A DNA stretch of 64,000 bases. Origin: Aeromonas sp. RU39B. Lineage in GTDB: Bacteria > Pseudomonadota > Gammaproteobacteria > Enterobacterales > Aeromonadaceae. Both the position numbers and the translations under genes were made by a program. The notes under the pieces are model-generated. The model did no database searches, was not told the origin of the DNA, and was given only the letters and a program-made list of their open reading frames with translations. The first letter of the stretch is position 1; each line of letters begins with the position of its first letter. Below, one piece after another: positions 23,531 through 32,789 of the stretch. The DNA is taken from positions 434,001 through 498,000 of the forward strand of contig NZ_FTMJ01000002.1 of assembly GCF_900156095.1 (NCBI RefSeq). The letters are read 5' to 3'.

Positions 23531-26224
23531 ATGAGCGATCTGGCCAGAGAGATCACGCCGGTCAACATTGAGGAAGAGCTCAAGAGTTCCTATCTCGATT
23601 ACGCCATGAGCGTTATCGTGGGACGAGCCCTGCCGGATGTGCGTGATGGCTTGAAACCGGTTCACCGCCGCGTGCTGTTTGCAATGAACGAGCTCGGCAA
23701 TGACTGGAACAAGCCCTACAAAAAATCGGCCCGTGTGGTCGGTGACGTAATCGGTAAATACCACCCGCACGGCGACAGTGCCGTGTATGACACCATCGTC
23801 CGTATGGCGCAGGATTTTTCCATGCGTTACATGCTGGTCGACGGGCAGGGCAACTTCGGTTCGGTGGACGGCGACAGTGCGGCGGCCATGCGTTATACCG
23901 AAGTGCGCATGGCGCGTATCGCCCACGAACTGCTGGCTGATCTGGATAAAGAGACCGTCGATTGGGTCCCCAACTATGACGGTACCGAGCAGATCCCGGC
24001 CGTGCTGCCGACCAAGGTGCCCAACCTGCTGGTCAATGGCTCCTCCGGTATTGCGGTGGGCATGGCCACCAACATTCCTCCCCATAACCTGACCGAAGTG
24101 ATCAACGGCTGTCTGGCCCTGATCCAGGATGGCAGCATCAGCATTGATGAGCTGATGGAGTACATCCCCGGTCCCGATTTCCCCACCGGCGGCATCATTA
24201 ACGGTCGCTCCGGCATCCTGCAGGCATATCGTACCGGTCGCGGCTCGATCTATGTGCGGGCCAAGGCCGAGGTGGAAGTGGACGAGAAGACCAGTCGCGA
24301 GACCATCATCGTTCACGAACTTCCCTACATGGTTAACAAGGCGCGCCTTATCGAAAAGATCGCCGAGTTGGTCAAAGAGAAGAAGATTGAAGGGATCTCT
24401 GCGCTGCGTGACGAGTCTGACAAGGACGGGATGCGCGTCGTTATCGAGATCAAGCGTGGTGAGTCTGGCGAGATTGTGCTGAACAATCTCTACAAGCATA
24501 CCCAGCTGCAAACCACCTTCGGTATGAACATGGTGGCGTTGGATAACAACCAACCCAAGGTGCTCAACCTCAAGGAGATGCTGGAAGCCTTCTTGCTGCA
24601 TCGCCGCGAAGTGGTGACCCGTCGTACCGTGTTCGAACTGCGCAAGGCGCGTGATCGGGCTCATATCCTTGAAGGTCTGGCGGTAGCGCTGGCCAACATC
24701 GATCCCATCATCGAGCTGATTCGCCGCAGCCCGACGCCGAGCGAGGCGAAAGCTGGCCTGGTAGCAAAAGGCTGGGAGCTCGGTAACGTGGCGGCCATGC
24801 TGGAGAAGGCCGGTGGTGATGCCGCTCGCCCCGAGTGGCTGGAGCCGCAATTTGGGATTCGCGACGGTTTCTACTTCCTGACCGAGCAACAGGCCCAGGC
24901 CATCCTTGACCTGCGCCTGCAAAAGCTGACCGGTCTGGAGCACGAGAAGATCCTGGAAGAGTACCAGGAGCTGCTCGATATCATTGCCGAGCTGCTGCAC
25001 ATCCTGGCCAGCCCAGAGCGCCTGATGGAAGTGATCCGTGACGAACTGCTGGCCGTGCGCGAGCAGTATGGTGACGAGCGTCGTACCGAGATCAGTGCCT
25101 CCAGCGCCGAAATCAATATCGAAGACCTGATCACGCCGGAAGACGTGGTGGTGACCTTGTCCCACCAAGGCTACGTGAAGTATCAGCCGCTCTCCGATTA
25201 CGAAGCCCAGCGCCGTGGCGGCAAGGGCAAGTCGGCGACCCGGATCAAGGAAGAGGACTTTGTGGAGCGTCTGCTGGTGGCCAACACCCACGACACCATT
25301 TTGTGCTTCTCCACCCGTGGCAAGGTCTACTGGCTCAAGGTTTACCAGCTGCCGGAAGCCTCTCGTGGTGCCCGCGGTCGTCCGATCATCAACCTCCTGC
25401 CGCTGGACGAGGAAGAGCGGATTACCGCCATCCTGCCGGTCAAGGAGTATGCGGCCGACAAGTACGTCTTCTTTGCCACCGCCAACGGCACGGTGAAAAA
25501 GACCTGCCTCTCTGACTTCAGCCGTCCGCTCTCTTCGGGGATCCGGGCCATCAACCTGAAGGATGGGGATGAGCTGATCGGTGTCGATATCACCGATGGC
25601 AGTAACGAGATCATGCTCTTCTCCGACGCCGGTAAGGTCGTTCGCTTTAATGAAGGCAGCGGTCGCGCCGATGCGGATGTCAGCGATGACGCCGACGGTG
25701 ATGACGAGGCGGCCGGCGATGACGAGAGTGCCGACAACGGTGAAGGTGGCGAGAGCAAGGGCACCTTCAAGGGCGTGCGTCCCATGGGCCGTACCGCTGC
25801 CGGTGTGCGCGGTATCCGTCTGCCCAATGGTGACAAGGTGGTCTCGCTCATCGTGCCGCGAGGCGAGGGCGCTATCCTCACCGCGACCGAGAACGGTTAC
25901 GGCAAGCGCACTGCGCTGACCGAATACCCGACCAAGAGCCGTGGGACTCAGGGCGTTATCTCCATCAAGGTGGATGAGCGTAACGGCAAGGTGATCGATG
26001 CCATCCAGGTGGATGAAAACGATCAAATCATGCTGATCACCAATGGCGGCACCCTGGTGCGCACTCGCGTCAGCGAAGTGAGCATTATCGGCCGTAACAC
26101 AGGTGGCGTTCGTCTGATCCGTACCGGTGAAGAGGAAATCGTGGTCGGCCTGCAACGCGTGGCTGAAAGCGATGATGACGACGGTGAAGAGGGCTCGGTA
26201 GCAGATAGCTCTGCACAAGAGTAA
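23531..26224 (+). CDS. gyrA: DNA gyrase subunit A
   Basis: 897 residues. Catalytic tyrosine Y122 is in AAAMRYTE. The quinolone-resistance region [11 protein letters not shown] has wild-type S83 and D87. The GyrA box is QRRGGKG near 560, and the C-terminal beta-pinwheel follows. Between two pinwheel blades, around residues 715-750, sits a run dominated by aspartate, glutamate, alanine and glycine (25676-25758). The C-terminal tail is also acidic ([11 protein letters not shown]). GyrA with GyrB introduces negative supercoils. The gene is single, with its own promoter region and a strong terminator. Confidence 0.99.
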   Translation: MSDLAREITPVNIEEELKSSYLDYAMSVIVGRALPDVRDGLKPVHRRVLFAMNELGNDWNKPYKKSARVVGDVIGKYHPHGDSAVYDTIVRMAQDFSMRYMLVDGQGNFGSVDGDSAAAMRYTEVRMARIAHELLADLDKETVDWVPNYDGTEQIPAVLPTKVPNLLVNGSSGIAVGMATNIPPHNLTEVINGCLALIQDGSISIDELMEYIPGPDFPTGGIINGRSGILQAYRTGRGSIYVRAKAEVEVDEKTSRETIIVHELPYMVNKARLIEKIAELVKEKKIEGISALRDESDKDGMRVVIEIKRGESGEIVLNNLYKHTQLQTTFGMNMVALDNNQPKVLNLKEMLEAFLLHRREVVTRRTVFELRKARDRAHILEGLAVALANIDPIIELIRRSPTPSEAKAGLVAKGWELGNVAAMLEKAGGDAARPEWLEPQFGIRDGFYFLTEQQAQAILDLRLQKLTGLEHEKILEEYQELLDIIAELLHILASPERLMEVIRDELLAVREQYGDERRTEISASSAEINIEDLITPEDVVVTLSHQGYVKYQPLSDYEAQRRGGKGKSATRIKEEDFVERLLVANTHDTILCFSTRGKVYWLKVYQLPEASRGARGRPIINLLPLDEEERITAILPVKEYAADKYVFFATANGTVKKTCLSDFSRPLSSGIRAINLKDGDELIGVDITDGSNEIMLFSDAGKVVRFNEGSGRADADVSDDADGDDEAAGDDESADNGEGGESKGTFKGVRPMGRTAAGVRGIRLPNGDKVVSLIVPRGEGAILTATENGYGKRTALTEYPTKSRGTQGVISIKVDERNGKVIDAIQVDENDQIMLITNGGTLVRTRVSEVSIIGRNTGGVRLIRTGEEEIVVGLQRVAESDDDDGEEGSVADSSAQE

Positions 26225-26245
26225 TCATTACCAACGACTGATCGT

Positions 26246-26274
26246 AAAGAGCGCCGCAAGGCGCTCTTTTTATT
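26246..26274 (+). terminator. Rho-independent terminator of gyrA
   Basis: AAAGAGCGCC-GCAA-GGCGCTCTTT is a 10-bp stem with a stable GCAA tetraloop and a T-rich end, 22 bases after the stop. Confidence 0.93.
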
Positions 26275-26355
26275 CGGTGAGCTATGCGATTTGTCACAGA
26301 AATGCCTTGTAGGTTGGTTACACTGTTAAGGTGTTTGTAACCTGTAAGGTGATGT

Positions 26356-26496
26356 ATGAGTAGCTGGTTTATTTGGGATTTATGGACCCTGTTATGGGGC
26401 AATGATGAAGAAGAATTTGTAACAACTGCCGATACCGAGTGGCAAGACGAGCCACCTTCCCATCCCCGCCGCCTGCTGCGCGGTGGCCGTGACTAG
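26356..26496 (+). CDS. Putative 46-residue acidic/tryptophan-rich small protein
   Basis: ATG at 26356 to TAG at 26494-26496. It begins MSSWFIWDLWTLLWGNDEEE and ends with an arginine-rich tail (RRLLRGGRD). The first 14 residues, with four tryptophans, could form a short amphipathic or membrane-associated helix. A TAAGGTGA ribosome site lies about 8 bases before the start. It has its own upstream region after the gyrA terminator, including a 7-bp inverted repeat GGTTACA/TGTAACC (26316-26342). I recognise no family. The coding call rests on the ribosome site, composition and a clear independent location, and is uncertain. Confidence 0.5.
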   Translation: MSSWFIWDLWTLLWGNDEEEFVTTADTEWQDEPPSHPRRLLRGGRD

Positions 26497-26511
26497 CGCA
26501 TCTCGCGCACA

Positions 26512-27552
26512 TTAATCAAACAGATCCAGTTGTCTTGTCTCGCGGATAAAGCGATCAAGACGCAGTGGTGGGCGTGATGCGTCCAGTCCAAGACGGCGGG
26601 CCGCCAGCCGAAAGCGCTGGGCCAGCAAGTCGGCAAATTCGCCATGACCACGCATCCGCTCGCCAAATGCCGCACTGTTCAGTTGCCCGTGTCTGCTCTG
26701 TCGCAAGATGGAGAGGATGGCTTGTTTGCGTCCCGGATAGTGCTCATCTAACCACTGCTCGAACAGGGTCGTGAGCTCGTGAGGCAGCCGCAGCAGAATG
26801 TAGCCGGCGCAATCGGCGCCTGCCTTGGCGGCACCAATCAAGATCCGCTCCAGCTCATGCTCGTTTAAGCGCGGGATCATGGGCGCGGCCAGCACGCCGA
26901 CCGGTATGCCGTGTGCAGTGAGTTGCTCGATGACCTTCAATCGCCCTTTGCCTGATGCTGCGCGTGGCTCCAGACGCCGGCGCAGCGACTCATCCAGGGT
27001 GGTGACCGACACCATGACCCGGCACAGCCCCTCGTTGGCAAGCTCGCTCAATATATCCTTGTCACGTAGCACCAGTGCGCTTTTGGTGATCAGCGTGACC
27101 GGGTGGCGATGTTCACGCATGATCTCCAGCAATTGGCGGGTCAGTTTTAGCTGCTGCTCAATGGGTTGGTAAGGATCGGTGTTGGCACCAATACAGATGT
27201 TCTGTGGCTGATAACTCGCCTTGGCAAATTCGGTGCGCAGTAACTCGGCAGCATTGACCTTGGCAAACAGGCGGGTCTCAAAATCGAGCCCCGGCGAGAG
27301 CTCAAGATAGGCGTGGCTGGGGCGTGCATAGCAGTAGATGCAGCCGTGCTCGCAGCCCTGATAGGGATTAATGGAGACCGAGAAGGGGATGTCGGGCGAC
27401 TGGTTGCGCGACAAAATGCTGCGGGCATGCACCGGTGTGATCTCGGTGCTGACCGCTACCTCATCATATTCCCAAGGCGCCAGCTCGATGGCATCAATGC
27501 GCGCTTTGGTAAAACGGTGATCCACATTGCCACTGCTGCCCCGACCTGCCAT
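26512..27552 (-). CDS. PA0069-type radical SAM protein
   Basis: 346 residues from ATG at 27552; a GTG one codon upstream is possible. The radical SAM cluster motif is CEHGCIYCYAR (CxxxCxxC) near residues 69-76, after INPYQG. NICIGANTDPYQPIE and VMVSVTTLDESLRRRLEPRA are typical of the group related to spore photoproduct lyase and Rv2578c/PA0069. It binds a 4Fe-4S cluster and S-adenosylmethionine. The substrate is unknown, and repair or modification of nucleic acid is often assumed by homology only. It faces the mini-ORF convergently, 15 bases apart. No operon partner is evident. Confidence 0.9.
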   Translation of the reverse strand: MAGRGSSGNVDHRFTKARIDAIELAPWEYDEVAVSTEITPVHARSILSRNQSPDIPFSVSINPYQGCEHGCIYCYARPSHAYLELSPGLDFETRLFAKVNAAELLRTEFAKASYQPQNICIGANTDPYQPIEQQLKLTRQLLEIMREHRHPVTLITKSALVLRDKDILSELANEGLCRVMVSVTTLDESLRRRLEPRAASGKGRLKVIEQLTAHGIPVGVLAAPMIPRLNEHELERILIGAAKAGADCAGYILLRLPHELTTLFEQWLDEHYPGRKQAILSILRQSRHGQLNSAAFGERMRGHGEFADLLAQRFRLAARRLGLDASRPPLRLDRFIRETRQLDLFD

Positions 27553-27660
27553 CACTGCCCTACGCTGAAATGCACTGTAAATAAATACAGTATATTGAGC
27601 AATGTCACTACCAAAGGCAACTGTGGCGTTGCAGACAGTGGCCTTGTGGATCAGCCGCGT

Positions 27661-27975
27661 TTAGTCGTCTTGCTCTTCGTTGTGCTCTTTGGCCGGGGGC
27701 GGCAGCGGTTTTTTCAGCGGCGGCTTTTTGCCATCAACCGGCTTGCTATGTGCCTCTTGGCCCTGATGAGGGGCTGACTTGGGAGCAGGAGGTGTTTTCT
27801 GCTCATGGGGTTTTGCATCAGGTTTACCCTGCAGGTGCGCGTTGTGGATCTTGGGGACGCGGTGCGGCTCACAGGTTTTATCGCCTTTCTTGCACGGGGG
27901 CGGCGGCTCGGAGGCGGCGTGGGCAGTGAGGGACGCGGCACCGAGCACCAGTGCGGCCAACCAGAATTTGTTCAT
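27661..27975 (-). CDS. Secreted proline/lysine-rich hypothetical protein
   Basis: 104 residues. A clear signal peptide (MNKFWLAALVLGAASLTAHA, cleavage after AHA) is followed by a low-complexity chain rich in proline, lysine, histidine and glutamate, with two cysteines in PCKKGDKTCEP that may form a disulfide. It is probably periplasmic or exported. No domain is recognised, and the histidine and proline content could suit metal binding, which is speculation. It stands alone between the radical SAM gene and cdd on the same strand. Confidence 0.7.
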   Translation of the reverse strand: MNKFWLAALVLGAASLTAHAASEPPPPCKKGDKTCEPHRVPKIHNAHLQGKPDAKPHEQKTPPAPKSAPHQGQEAHSKPVDGKKPPLKKPLPPPAKEHNEEQDD

Positions 27976-28129
27976 GTGTGACTACCTTAAAAACGGATAC
28001 AAACCGCGCCAATGCAGCGGTCAGGCGCATCTTAGTCACTCCATGTCATGCTGGCTGCCACTTTTACCCCATCTTAACCGTGCGCCGAAAAAGCAGGCTA
28101 AGTCGCGCTGATTGGGTTGGAGCGCAGAT

Positions 28130-28159
28130 AAAAAAACAGCCCGAGGTTCGCTCGGGCTG
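28130..28159 (-). terminator. Rho-independent terminator of cdd
   Basis: CAGCCCGAG-GTTCG-CTCGGGCTG (28137-28159) is a perfect 9-bp stem. On the minus strand it is followed by six T residues, 28 bases after the cdd stop. Confidence 0.92.
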
Positions 28160-28186
28160 CTGCCGGTCATGGGGTTGGTGCCAGTC

Positions 28187-29065
28187 TTAGACGCCGTGGT
28201 ATTCCAGCTCAACCTGGCCGAGAGCCAGCAAGGTAGCGCGGGCGTTTTCCCGTTGGCTGATCAACGCCTGCTTGGGTTCGACCAGCACGGCGCGACGGAT
28301 CTCGTGGAGCGATTCCCCCATCAGCGAGGCGTAGGTGCAGGCCATCTGCAGCGGCGGCAGGCTCGGGTTAAAGGCGGCGTTTTCGGCATAGCGTCCGGTG
28401 TAGACATGGCCGTTAGCAAACTCCACCGCCACACCGGCAAAGTTAGCAGTGTAAGGGGCGTAGCTTTGGCGGGCCGCGCCGAGGGCGGCTTGCACCAGCG
28501 GATCGCGCGCGTCGCACTGCAGCGGATGCTGCTGCGGGCTCATCAGCGCGTCCTTGATATCCAGATCGGCCGGACCAAACGAGTCAGGCAAAAATGCCTG
28601 CAACGAGTTGTGCACATGGGGCAGGGTAATGCGAATCGACTTGGCGGTAGTGAGCTCGTTCATAAACTGGCGGCAGTGGCCGCATGGCGTATGGTTGACC
28701 GTCACTTCGCTGATGCCGGTCTCGCCCGACAGCCAGGCGTGTGAGATGGCAGATTGTTCGGCGTGGATGGAGTGGAACAGACCCTGGCCGGCAAACTCCA
28801 TATTGGCACCAAAATACCAGGTGCCGCTTTGGCCGCTGGCGATGGCGCCGACATAGAAATTGGAGATGGGAACCACGGCGCAGGCGGCTGCCAGCGGCAA
28901 CAGTGCCAGACGCAAGGCGCGATCATCAAGACCGCTGGCCTGCTTGAGCAGGGCAATCTCATCGACACTGAAACGGGCTTTGAAATCATCGCCCAGCATA
29001 GGCGTAAGAGCCGCCTGCAAAGGGGCCGGCAGGTCGGCGAGTGGCTTGATATAACGAGGATGCAT
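28187..29065 (-). CDS. cdd: Cytidine deaminase
   Basis: 292 residues, the long E. coli-type cytidine deaminase (294 residues) with a catalytic N-terminal and a degenerate C-terminal half. Zinc ligands and catalytic glutamate are H101-A-E103 and C128/C131 in TPCGHCRQ. It converts cytidine and deoxycytidine to uridine forms in pyrimidine salvage. AGGA lies about 9 bases before the ATG. yohK and yohJ lie upstream on the same strand, an order also found in enterics, but a 190-base gap with a CRP-like site suggests cdd has its own promoter. Confidence 0.97.
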   Translation of the reverse strand: MHPRYIKPLADLPAPLQAALTPMLGDDFKARFSVDEIALLKQASGLDDRALRLALLPLAAACAVVPISNFYVGAIASGQSGTWYFGANMEFAGQGLFHSIHAEQSAISHAWLSGETGISEVTVNHTPCGHCRQFMNELTTAKSIRITLPHVHNSLQAFLPDSFGPADLDIKDALMSPQQHPLQCDARDPLVQAALGAARQSYAPYTANFAGVAVEFANGHVYTGRYAENAAFNPSLPPLQMACTYASLMGESLHEIRRAVLVEPKQALISQRENARATLLALGQVELEYHGV

Positions 29066-29122
29066 GACTCTTCCTTAAGGGCCAATCGGGAGGGCATTGT
29101 AGGGAGTGAAAGTGACAAAAAG

Positions 29123-29138
29123 TGTGACATTTGTCACG
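29123..29138 (-). promoter_or_regulatory. Probable CRP site upstream of cdd
   Basis: TGTGACATTTGTCACG matches TGTGA-N6-TCACA in 9 of 10 positions. It is centred about 65 bases before the cdd ATG. CRP with CytR controls cdd in E. coli; no CytR site was identified here. Confidence 0.65.
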
Positions 29139-29255
29139 TCCATTCAGTGCCCTAGACCTTTGTCTGCAGAGGAAACGTTTGTCAGTGTGAAAGTGTGGGC
29201 CAGCTCTCATTGCGTGGGGGCGCAGTGCACTGGCCAAAGGTATTCAGCTGGCTTG

Positions 29256-29939
29256 TTAATTCAGCAGGCCATAAAGCGCAAACAGCAGCGGGGCGATCAG
29301 GGCTGTCAGAATGCCGCAAACCACCATGGCGAGTGATGAGAAGGCCCCCTGAGTGATACCCTGCTCGGCCGCAGCGGCGGTGCCCACCGCGTGGGCGGCA
29401 GATCCCATCGCGATGCCTTGGGCTTCCGGGTCGGTGACGCCAAACAGTTTGAGCAGTGGGAAACCAATCAGAGCGCCAAGTACGCCAACCACCACCACGA
29501 TGGCGGCGGCAATTGCCGGAATACCGCCAAGGGACTGGCTGACACTCATGGCCAGGGGGGTCGTGATGGACTTGGTGGCGACCGAGGCCAGCATCGCGGC
29601 ATCGGCGCCCATCACACGGCCGATCACCAAGGTGGTGCTGACCGAGATCACCACTGCCACCAAGCAGCAGACCAGGATCGGTTTGAGCTTGGCTTTGATC
29701 TGGCGTGCCTGCTGGTAAAGCGGCAGCGCAAGGGCCACCACGGCTGGCTCGAGCAGTGCCTTGATGGGGGCGGTGCCGGTTTCGTATTGATCAAGCGGCA
29801 GATCCAGCCAGAGCAGCACGCCTACCAGCACCAGGGTCGGTACCAGCACCGGGTTGATAATGGGCCAGGGTAGGCGGCGGTAGAGCGCACGGGTGGCAAG
29901 ATAAAGCACAATGGTTAAAGGCAGGGCAAGCCAGATCAT
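29256..29939 (-). CDS. yohK: LrgB family inner membrane protein (YohK)
   Basis: 227 residues with about six to seven membrane helices. LrgB/CidB signature segments are KSITTPLAMSVSQSLGG and MGSAAHAVGTAAAAEQG. The start overlaps the yohJ stop by four bases (ATGA). The LrgA/LrgB pair is described as holin/antiholin-like, and relatives transport pyruvate or glycolate. In E. coli yohJK affect cytidine/uridine-related uptake, which fits the adjacent cdd. The specific role here is inferred from position. Confidence 0.93.
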   Translation of the reverse strand: MIWLALPLTIVLYLATRALYRRLPWPIINPVLVPTLVLVGVLLWLDLPLDQYETGTAPIKALLEPAVVALALPLYQQARQIKAKLKPILVCCLVAVVISVSTTLVIGRVMGADAAMLASVATKSITTPLAMSVSQSLGGIPAIAAAIVVVVGVLGALIGFPLLKLFGVTDPEAQGIAMGSAAHAVGTAAAAEQGITQGAFSSLAMVVCGILTALIAPLLFALYGLLN

Positions 29940-30295
29940 GGGCGGTTCATCCTTTGGTAGAGTCGGCCAACGATGGCAAGGATTAGCACAATGCCGCTAA
30001 CAATCGCGGTCAAAATCAGCGGCAAAGAGGCTCTGAGCGGCTCAAGAAACGCCACCAATCCCACTGCCACCGGCACAAACAGTACGCCCATGTGGCGCAG
30101 TAGCAGGCCGGCGCCGAGCTCAACCCAAGAGAGGCGAACGATTTGCAAAGAGAGCAGCACAAACAAGATCAGCATACCGATGATGCTGCCGGGAAACGCG
30201 AAAGGGAGCATGGCTGCAATGGCTTTACCCACCAGCAGGCAGGCCACGATCACCAGAAAATCACGCACATGGCGCAATAGCAGGGTGAGCGACAT
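29936..30295 (-). CDS. yohJ: LrgA/CidA family inner membrane protein (YohJ)
   Basis: 119 residues with four membrane helices. Family segments are FPGSIIGMLILFVLLSLQ and FFVPV-like VLFVPVAVGLV. It is the partner of the downstream LrgB-type protein, with which it overlaps by four bases. The order yohJ-yohK-cdd is the E. coli order. Function is as for its partner: a holin-like or small-solute membrane system. No regulator of LytR or LysR type lies next to it. Confidence 0.92.
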   Translation of the reverse strand: MSLTLLLRHVRDFLVIVACLLVGKAIAAMLPFAFPGSIIGMLILFVLLSLQIVRLSWVELGAGLLLRHMGVLFVPVAVGLVAFLEPLRASLPLILTAIVSGIVLILAIVGRLYQRMNRP

Positions 30296-30415
30296 GGAAG
30301 GTACCGAAAAATGAGAGGGCGAGCGCAGTGTAACAGATTACGGGTGCAACGAAACATCCAGTGAGGGGACTCGACAAACGCAAACAGGCAGTCAACCACC
30401 TAGAGAAAGTACGCC

Positions 30416-30922
30416 TTAGAAGTGGTGCTCGAACCCCACCGCATAGTTAGCGGAGCCGTAACCCGGGATCTCTTGGGTAGAGGCCAGTGCTCTGACCGAG
30501 GTGTATTGATTGATTGGCACGCCGATACCAATGCCGCCAGCCCACTGATCGTAAGGGTGCTCCATCAGGTCGGCACGCAGAATGCCATAGAGCGACTGAT
30601 CTTGATTAAGGTTCAGATACGCGCGGGAAGATTGGCTATAGAGCTGGGTGAAGAGCTCAAGCTGAAAGCCGTTGCGCTCGGCGATGGCCAGCGGCAACCC
30701 GGCAAAATCATAGAGCTCGGAGTGGCTGAAATAGCTGTTGGTCACAGTCGGGGTAAAGTTGGTGGCGCGGTAGAAATCGGCAAAGGTGTGGCTAAGTGAC
30801 CCATAGGCCTGCTCGGGCAGCGTCAACAAATACGATGGCGGTTCACTAAAAAGCGGAGCTGCCATGGCAGATGACATGCAGAGCAAGGTGGTCAGGCCTG
30901 TCGCCAGTCGAAGTGTGCGCAT
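30416..30922 (-). CDS. Probable outer-membrane beta-barrel, unknown function
   Basis: 168 residues. A signal peptide (about 1-22, ending SSAMAAP) is followed by a polar and aromatic chain whose end, YAVGFEHHF, has the alternating pattern and terminal phenylalanine typical of outer-membrane beta-barrels. AGGIGIGVPINQYTSVRALAS reads as neighbouring strands. Length would suit an eight-strand barrel. I recognise no named family; PagP and OmpW were considered and not supported. It is a single gene with 100 bases to sbcB upstream. Confidence 0.75.
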   Translation of the reverse strand: MRTLRLATGLTTLLCMSSAMAAPLFSEPPSYLLTLPEQAYGSLSHTFADFYRATNFTPTVTNSYFSHSELYDFAGLPLAIAERNGFQLELFTQLYSQSSRAYLNLNQDQSLYGILRADLMEHPYDQWAGGIGIGVPINQYTSVRALASTQEIPGYGSANYAVGFEHHF

Positions 30923-31024
30923 TCTTTAACCCAATCAAACAAGCGGCGGCGTTTACCGCCAACTTGTTGAGTATGCAGGGTTTATCCGAGTGTCGACAAG
31001 CTAGTTAATGTGATCAATGTCACG

Positions 31025-32449
31025 CTACAGGCTTTTCAGATAGAGATAAATCTGCTGCAGCAGCGCAAAACGGCGCTCATCGTCCTGATATTGAGCTGCC
31101 AGGGCTTCGAGTGTGGTGACATATTCCGGCAGATGTCTGGCGAAATAGTCACCGCAGTGAGTGCGCCAGCGCCGGCTCTCCTCATCGTTCAAGGTATGCG
31201 GCCAGTTGCGCGCCCGGTAGCGAAACAGCAGCTCCGGCAGTCGCTCGTCACTAAATGCAAACGGGCGCTCAGCCAATAGCTCGGGGGCGGTCGCGCGCAC
31301 CATGTCCATGGCGGCTTTGTCGCCTTGACCAAAAAAGCCGTCATAGAGACGCAAGTCCGGATCGCGCTCGGATGTGCCTTGCCACTCTTCGCTAAACACC
31401 TCGACCAGTTTCTCGCGGATCTCCGGGTGCTGGCGCAGCAAATCCAGGCTTTTTCGGCACTGCTCACGGTCGATGCCGAGTGCGTCAGCACGCTCAGGAG
31501 TCAGGGTAGCAGCTGGAGCTAGCACCGGGCATTTATTGATATGCACCAACTTGACCGGCACCGAGGCCAGCTCACCCAGTTCGGATTTACGGGTGTAAAG
31601 ACGTTCGCGTAGCTCACTGGCGCTCAAATCCAGCAGCACCTGCGGGTCGCGGGTGAGATCGACCACGATCACTGCATTTTGGTTGCTCGGATGCCAGGCA
31701 AGCGGCGATACCCAGCTGGCGCAGCCCTGCCAGGGAGAGAACATCCCCGACACATGCACCAACGGCTTCATGCTGACCACATCGATCAGGGCTTTGACTT
31801 TGTGTTTGCTGCGAAGCTCAAACAGATAGTCAAACAGACGAGGCTGGGCGGTTTTGATCAACTTGGCCATGGCAATGGTGGCTAGCACATCGGACAACGC
31901 ATCGTGCGCCTGCTCGTGACCAATCTGGTTGGCGCGGGTCAGGTTCTCTAACTTGAAACTGGGTTTACCTTCCTCATCAAAACACCAGGTAATGCCGTCG
32001 GGGCGCAGGGCATAGCAGGCGCGCACCATATCGAGAATATCCCAGCGCGAATTGCCATTTTGCCAGCTGTAGGCGTAGGGATCATAGAAGTTGCGATACA
32101 GGGTGTTGCGCGTCACTTCATCATCAAAACGGATGCTGTTATAGCCGAGCACGCACGTGCCGGGCGCCGCAAATTCCTGATGGATTTGAGCAATAAAATC
32201 GGCCTCGCACAGACCGTCACGCTGCGCCTTTTGCGGGGTAATTCCAGTGATAAGGCACGCCTCTGGCGATGGGAGATAGTCCGCCGGTGGCTTGCAATAG
32301 ATCACCAGCGGCTCGCCAATCACATTGAAATCCAGATCGGTTCTGATCCCGGCAAACTGCGCCGGCCGATCGCGCGATGGACTGATCCCGAACGTCTCGT
32401 AATCGTGAAAGTACAAAGTGGGCTGAGCTGTGTGTTTGGATGTGTGCAT
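31025..32449 (-). CDS. sbcB: Exodeoxyribonuclease I
   Basis: 474 residues from ATG at 32449 (MHTSKHTAQPTLYFHDYET), matching the 475 of E. coli ExoI. An in-frame start 42 bases upstream is less likely. The DEDDh exonuclease acids include D16 and E18 in FHDYETFG, and ANQIGHEQAHDALSDVLAT carries the later histidine and aspartate. An SH3-like and C-terminal helical region follow. ExoI digests single-stranded DNA 3' to 5' in recombination and mismatch repair, and interacts with SSB. A single gene. Confidence 0.97.
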   Translation of the reverse strand: MHTSKHTAQPTLYFHDYETFGISPSRDRPAQFAGIRTDLDFNVIGEPLVIYCKPPADYLPSPEACLITGITPQKAQRDGLCEADFIAQIHQEFAAPGTCVLGYNSIRFDDEVTRNTLYRNFYDPYAYSWQNGNSRWDILDMVRACYALRPDGITWCFDEEGKPSFKLENLTRANQIGHEQAHDALSDVLATIAMAKLIKTAQPRLFDYLFELRSKHKVKALIDVVSMKPLVHVSGMFSPWQGCASWVSPLAWHPSNQNAVIVVDLTRDPQVLLDLSASELRERLYTRKSELGELASVPVKLVHINKCPVLAPAATLTPERADALGIDREQCRKSLDLLRQHPEIREKLVEVFSEEWQGTSERDPDLRLYDGFFGQGDKAAMDMVRATAPELLAERPFAFSDERLPELLFRYRARNWPHTLNDEESRRWRTHCGDYFARHLPEYVTTLEALAAQYQDDERRFALLQQIYLYLKSL

Positions 32450-32525
32450 GGATCTTGTGATGTTCACGCTTATCAGTGGATGGGATGGCATCTGCGCCTT
32501 GGCGGCGATACGCAGACTCTCTCAA

Positions 32526-32789
32526 TCATTCTGTGCACTAGGGTCAGAGACCTTACCGGTCTGGATGAAACGGACAAGTGCGCAAGAGGCCTGCCAGTAG
32601 AGTATAAAAAACATTCGCCACCGGTAGGGCAATCCCAGCGACAGCGCTGGGTGAATGGTAAACCATCTGCCGTACTTAGCGAAATCGCCGAAACGCAACG
32701 GGTGGCGCGGGCGGGATCTTGGGAGAGGGTGTTGAAGCGTAAAAACCACAAGAAGCCTGAACACCCCAACACATCAGGCTGTGCTGGCA
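32526..32789. repeat. Gene-free stretch with hairpin, possible intergenic repeat
   Basis: The 340 bases between sbcB and the AraC-type gene hold no convincing gene. CCCAGCG-ACAG-CGCTGGG (32634-32651) is a perfect hairpin. GGGTCAGAGACC near 32543 recalls the ends of short interspersed elements in related genera. A minus-strand frame of 80 codons (32522-32764) is open but looks like translated repeat rather than a gene. Whether it is a repeat needs copies elsewhere. Confidence 0.35.

Noticed and set aside
23519..26218. A minus-strand frame of 899 codons antisense to gyrA
   Set aside because: It mirrors gyrA exactly, has no ribosome site, and its translation is unlike any protein family. It is a by-product of high GC third positions.
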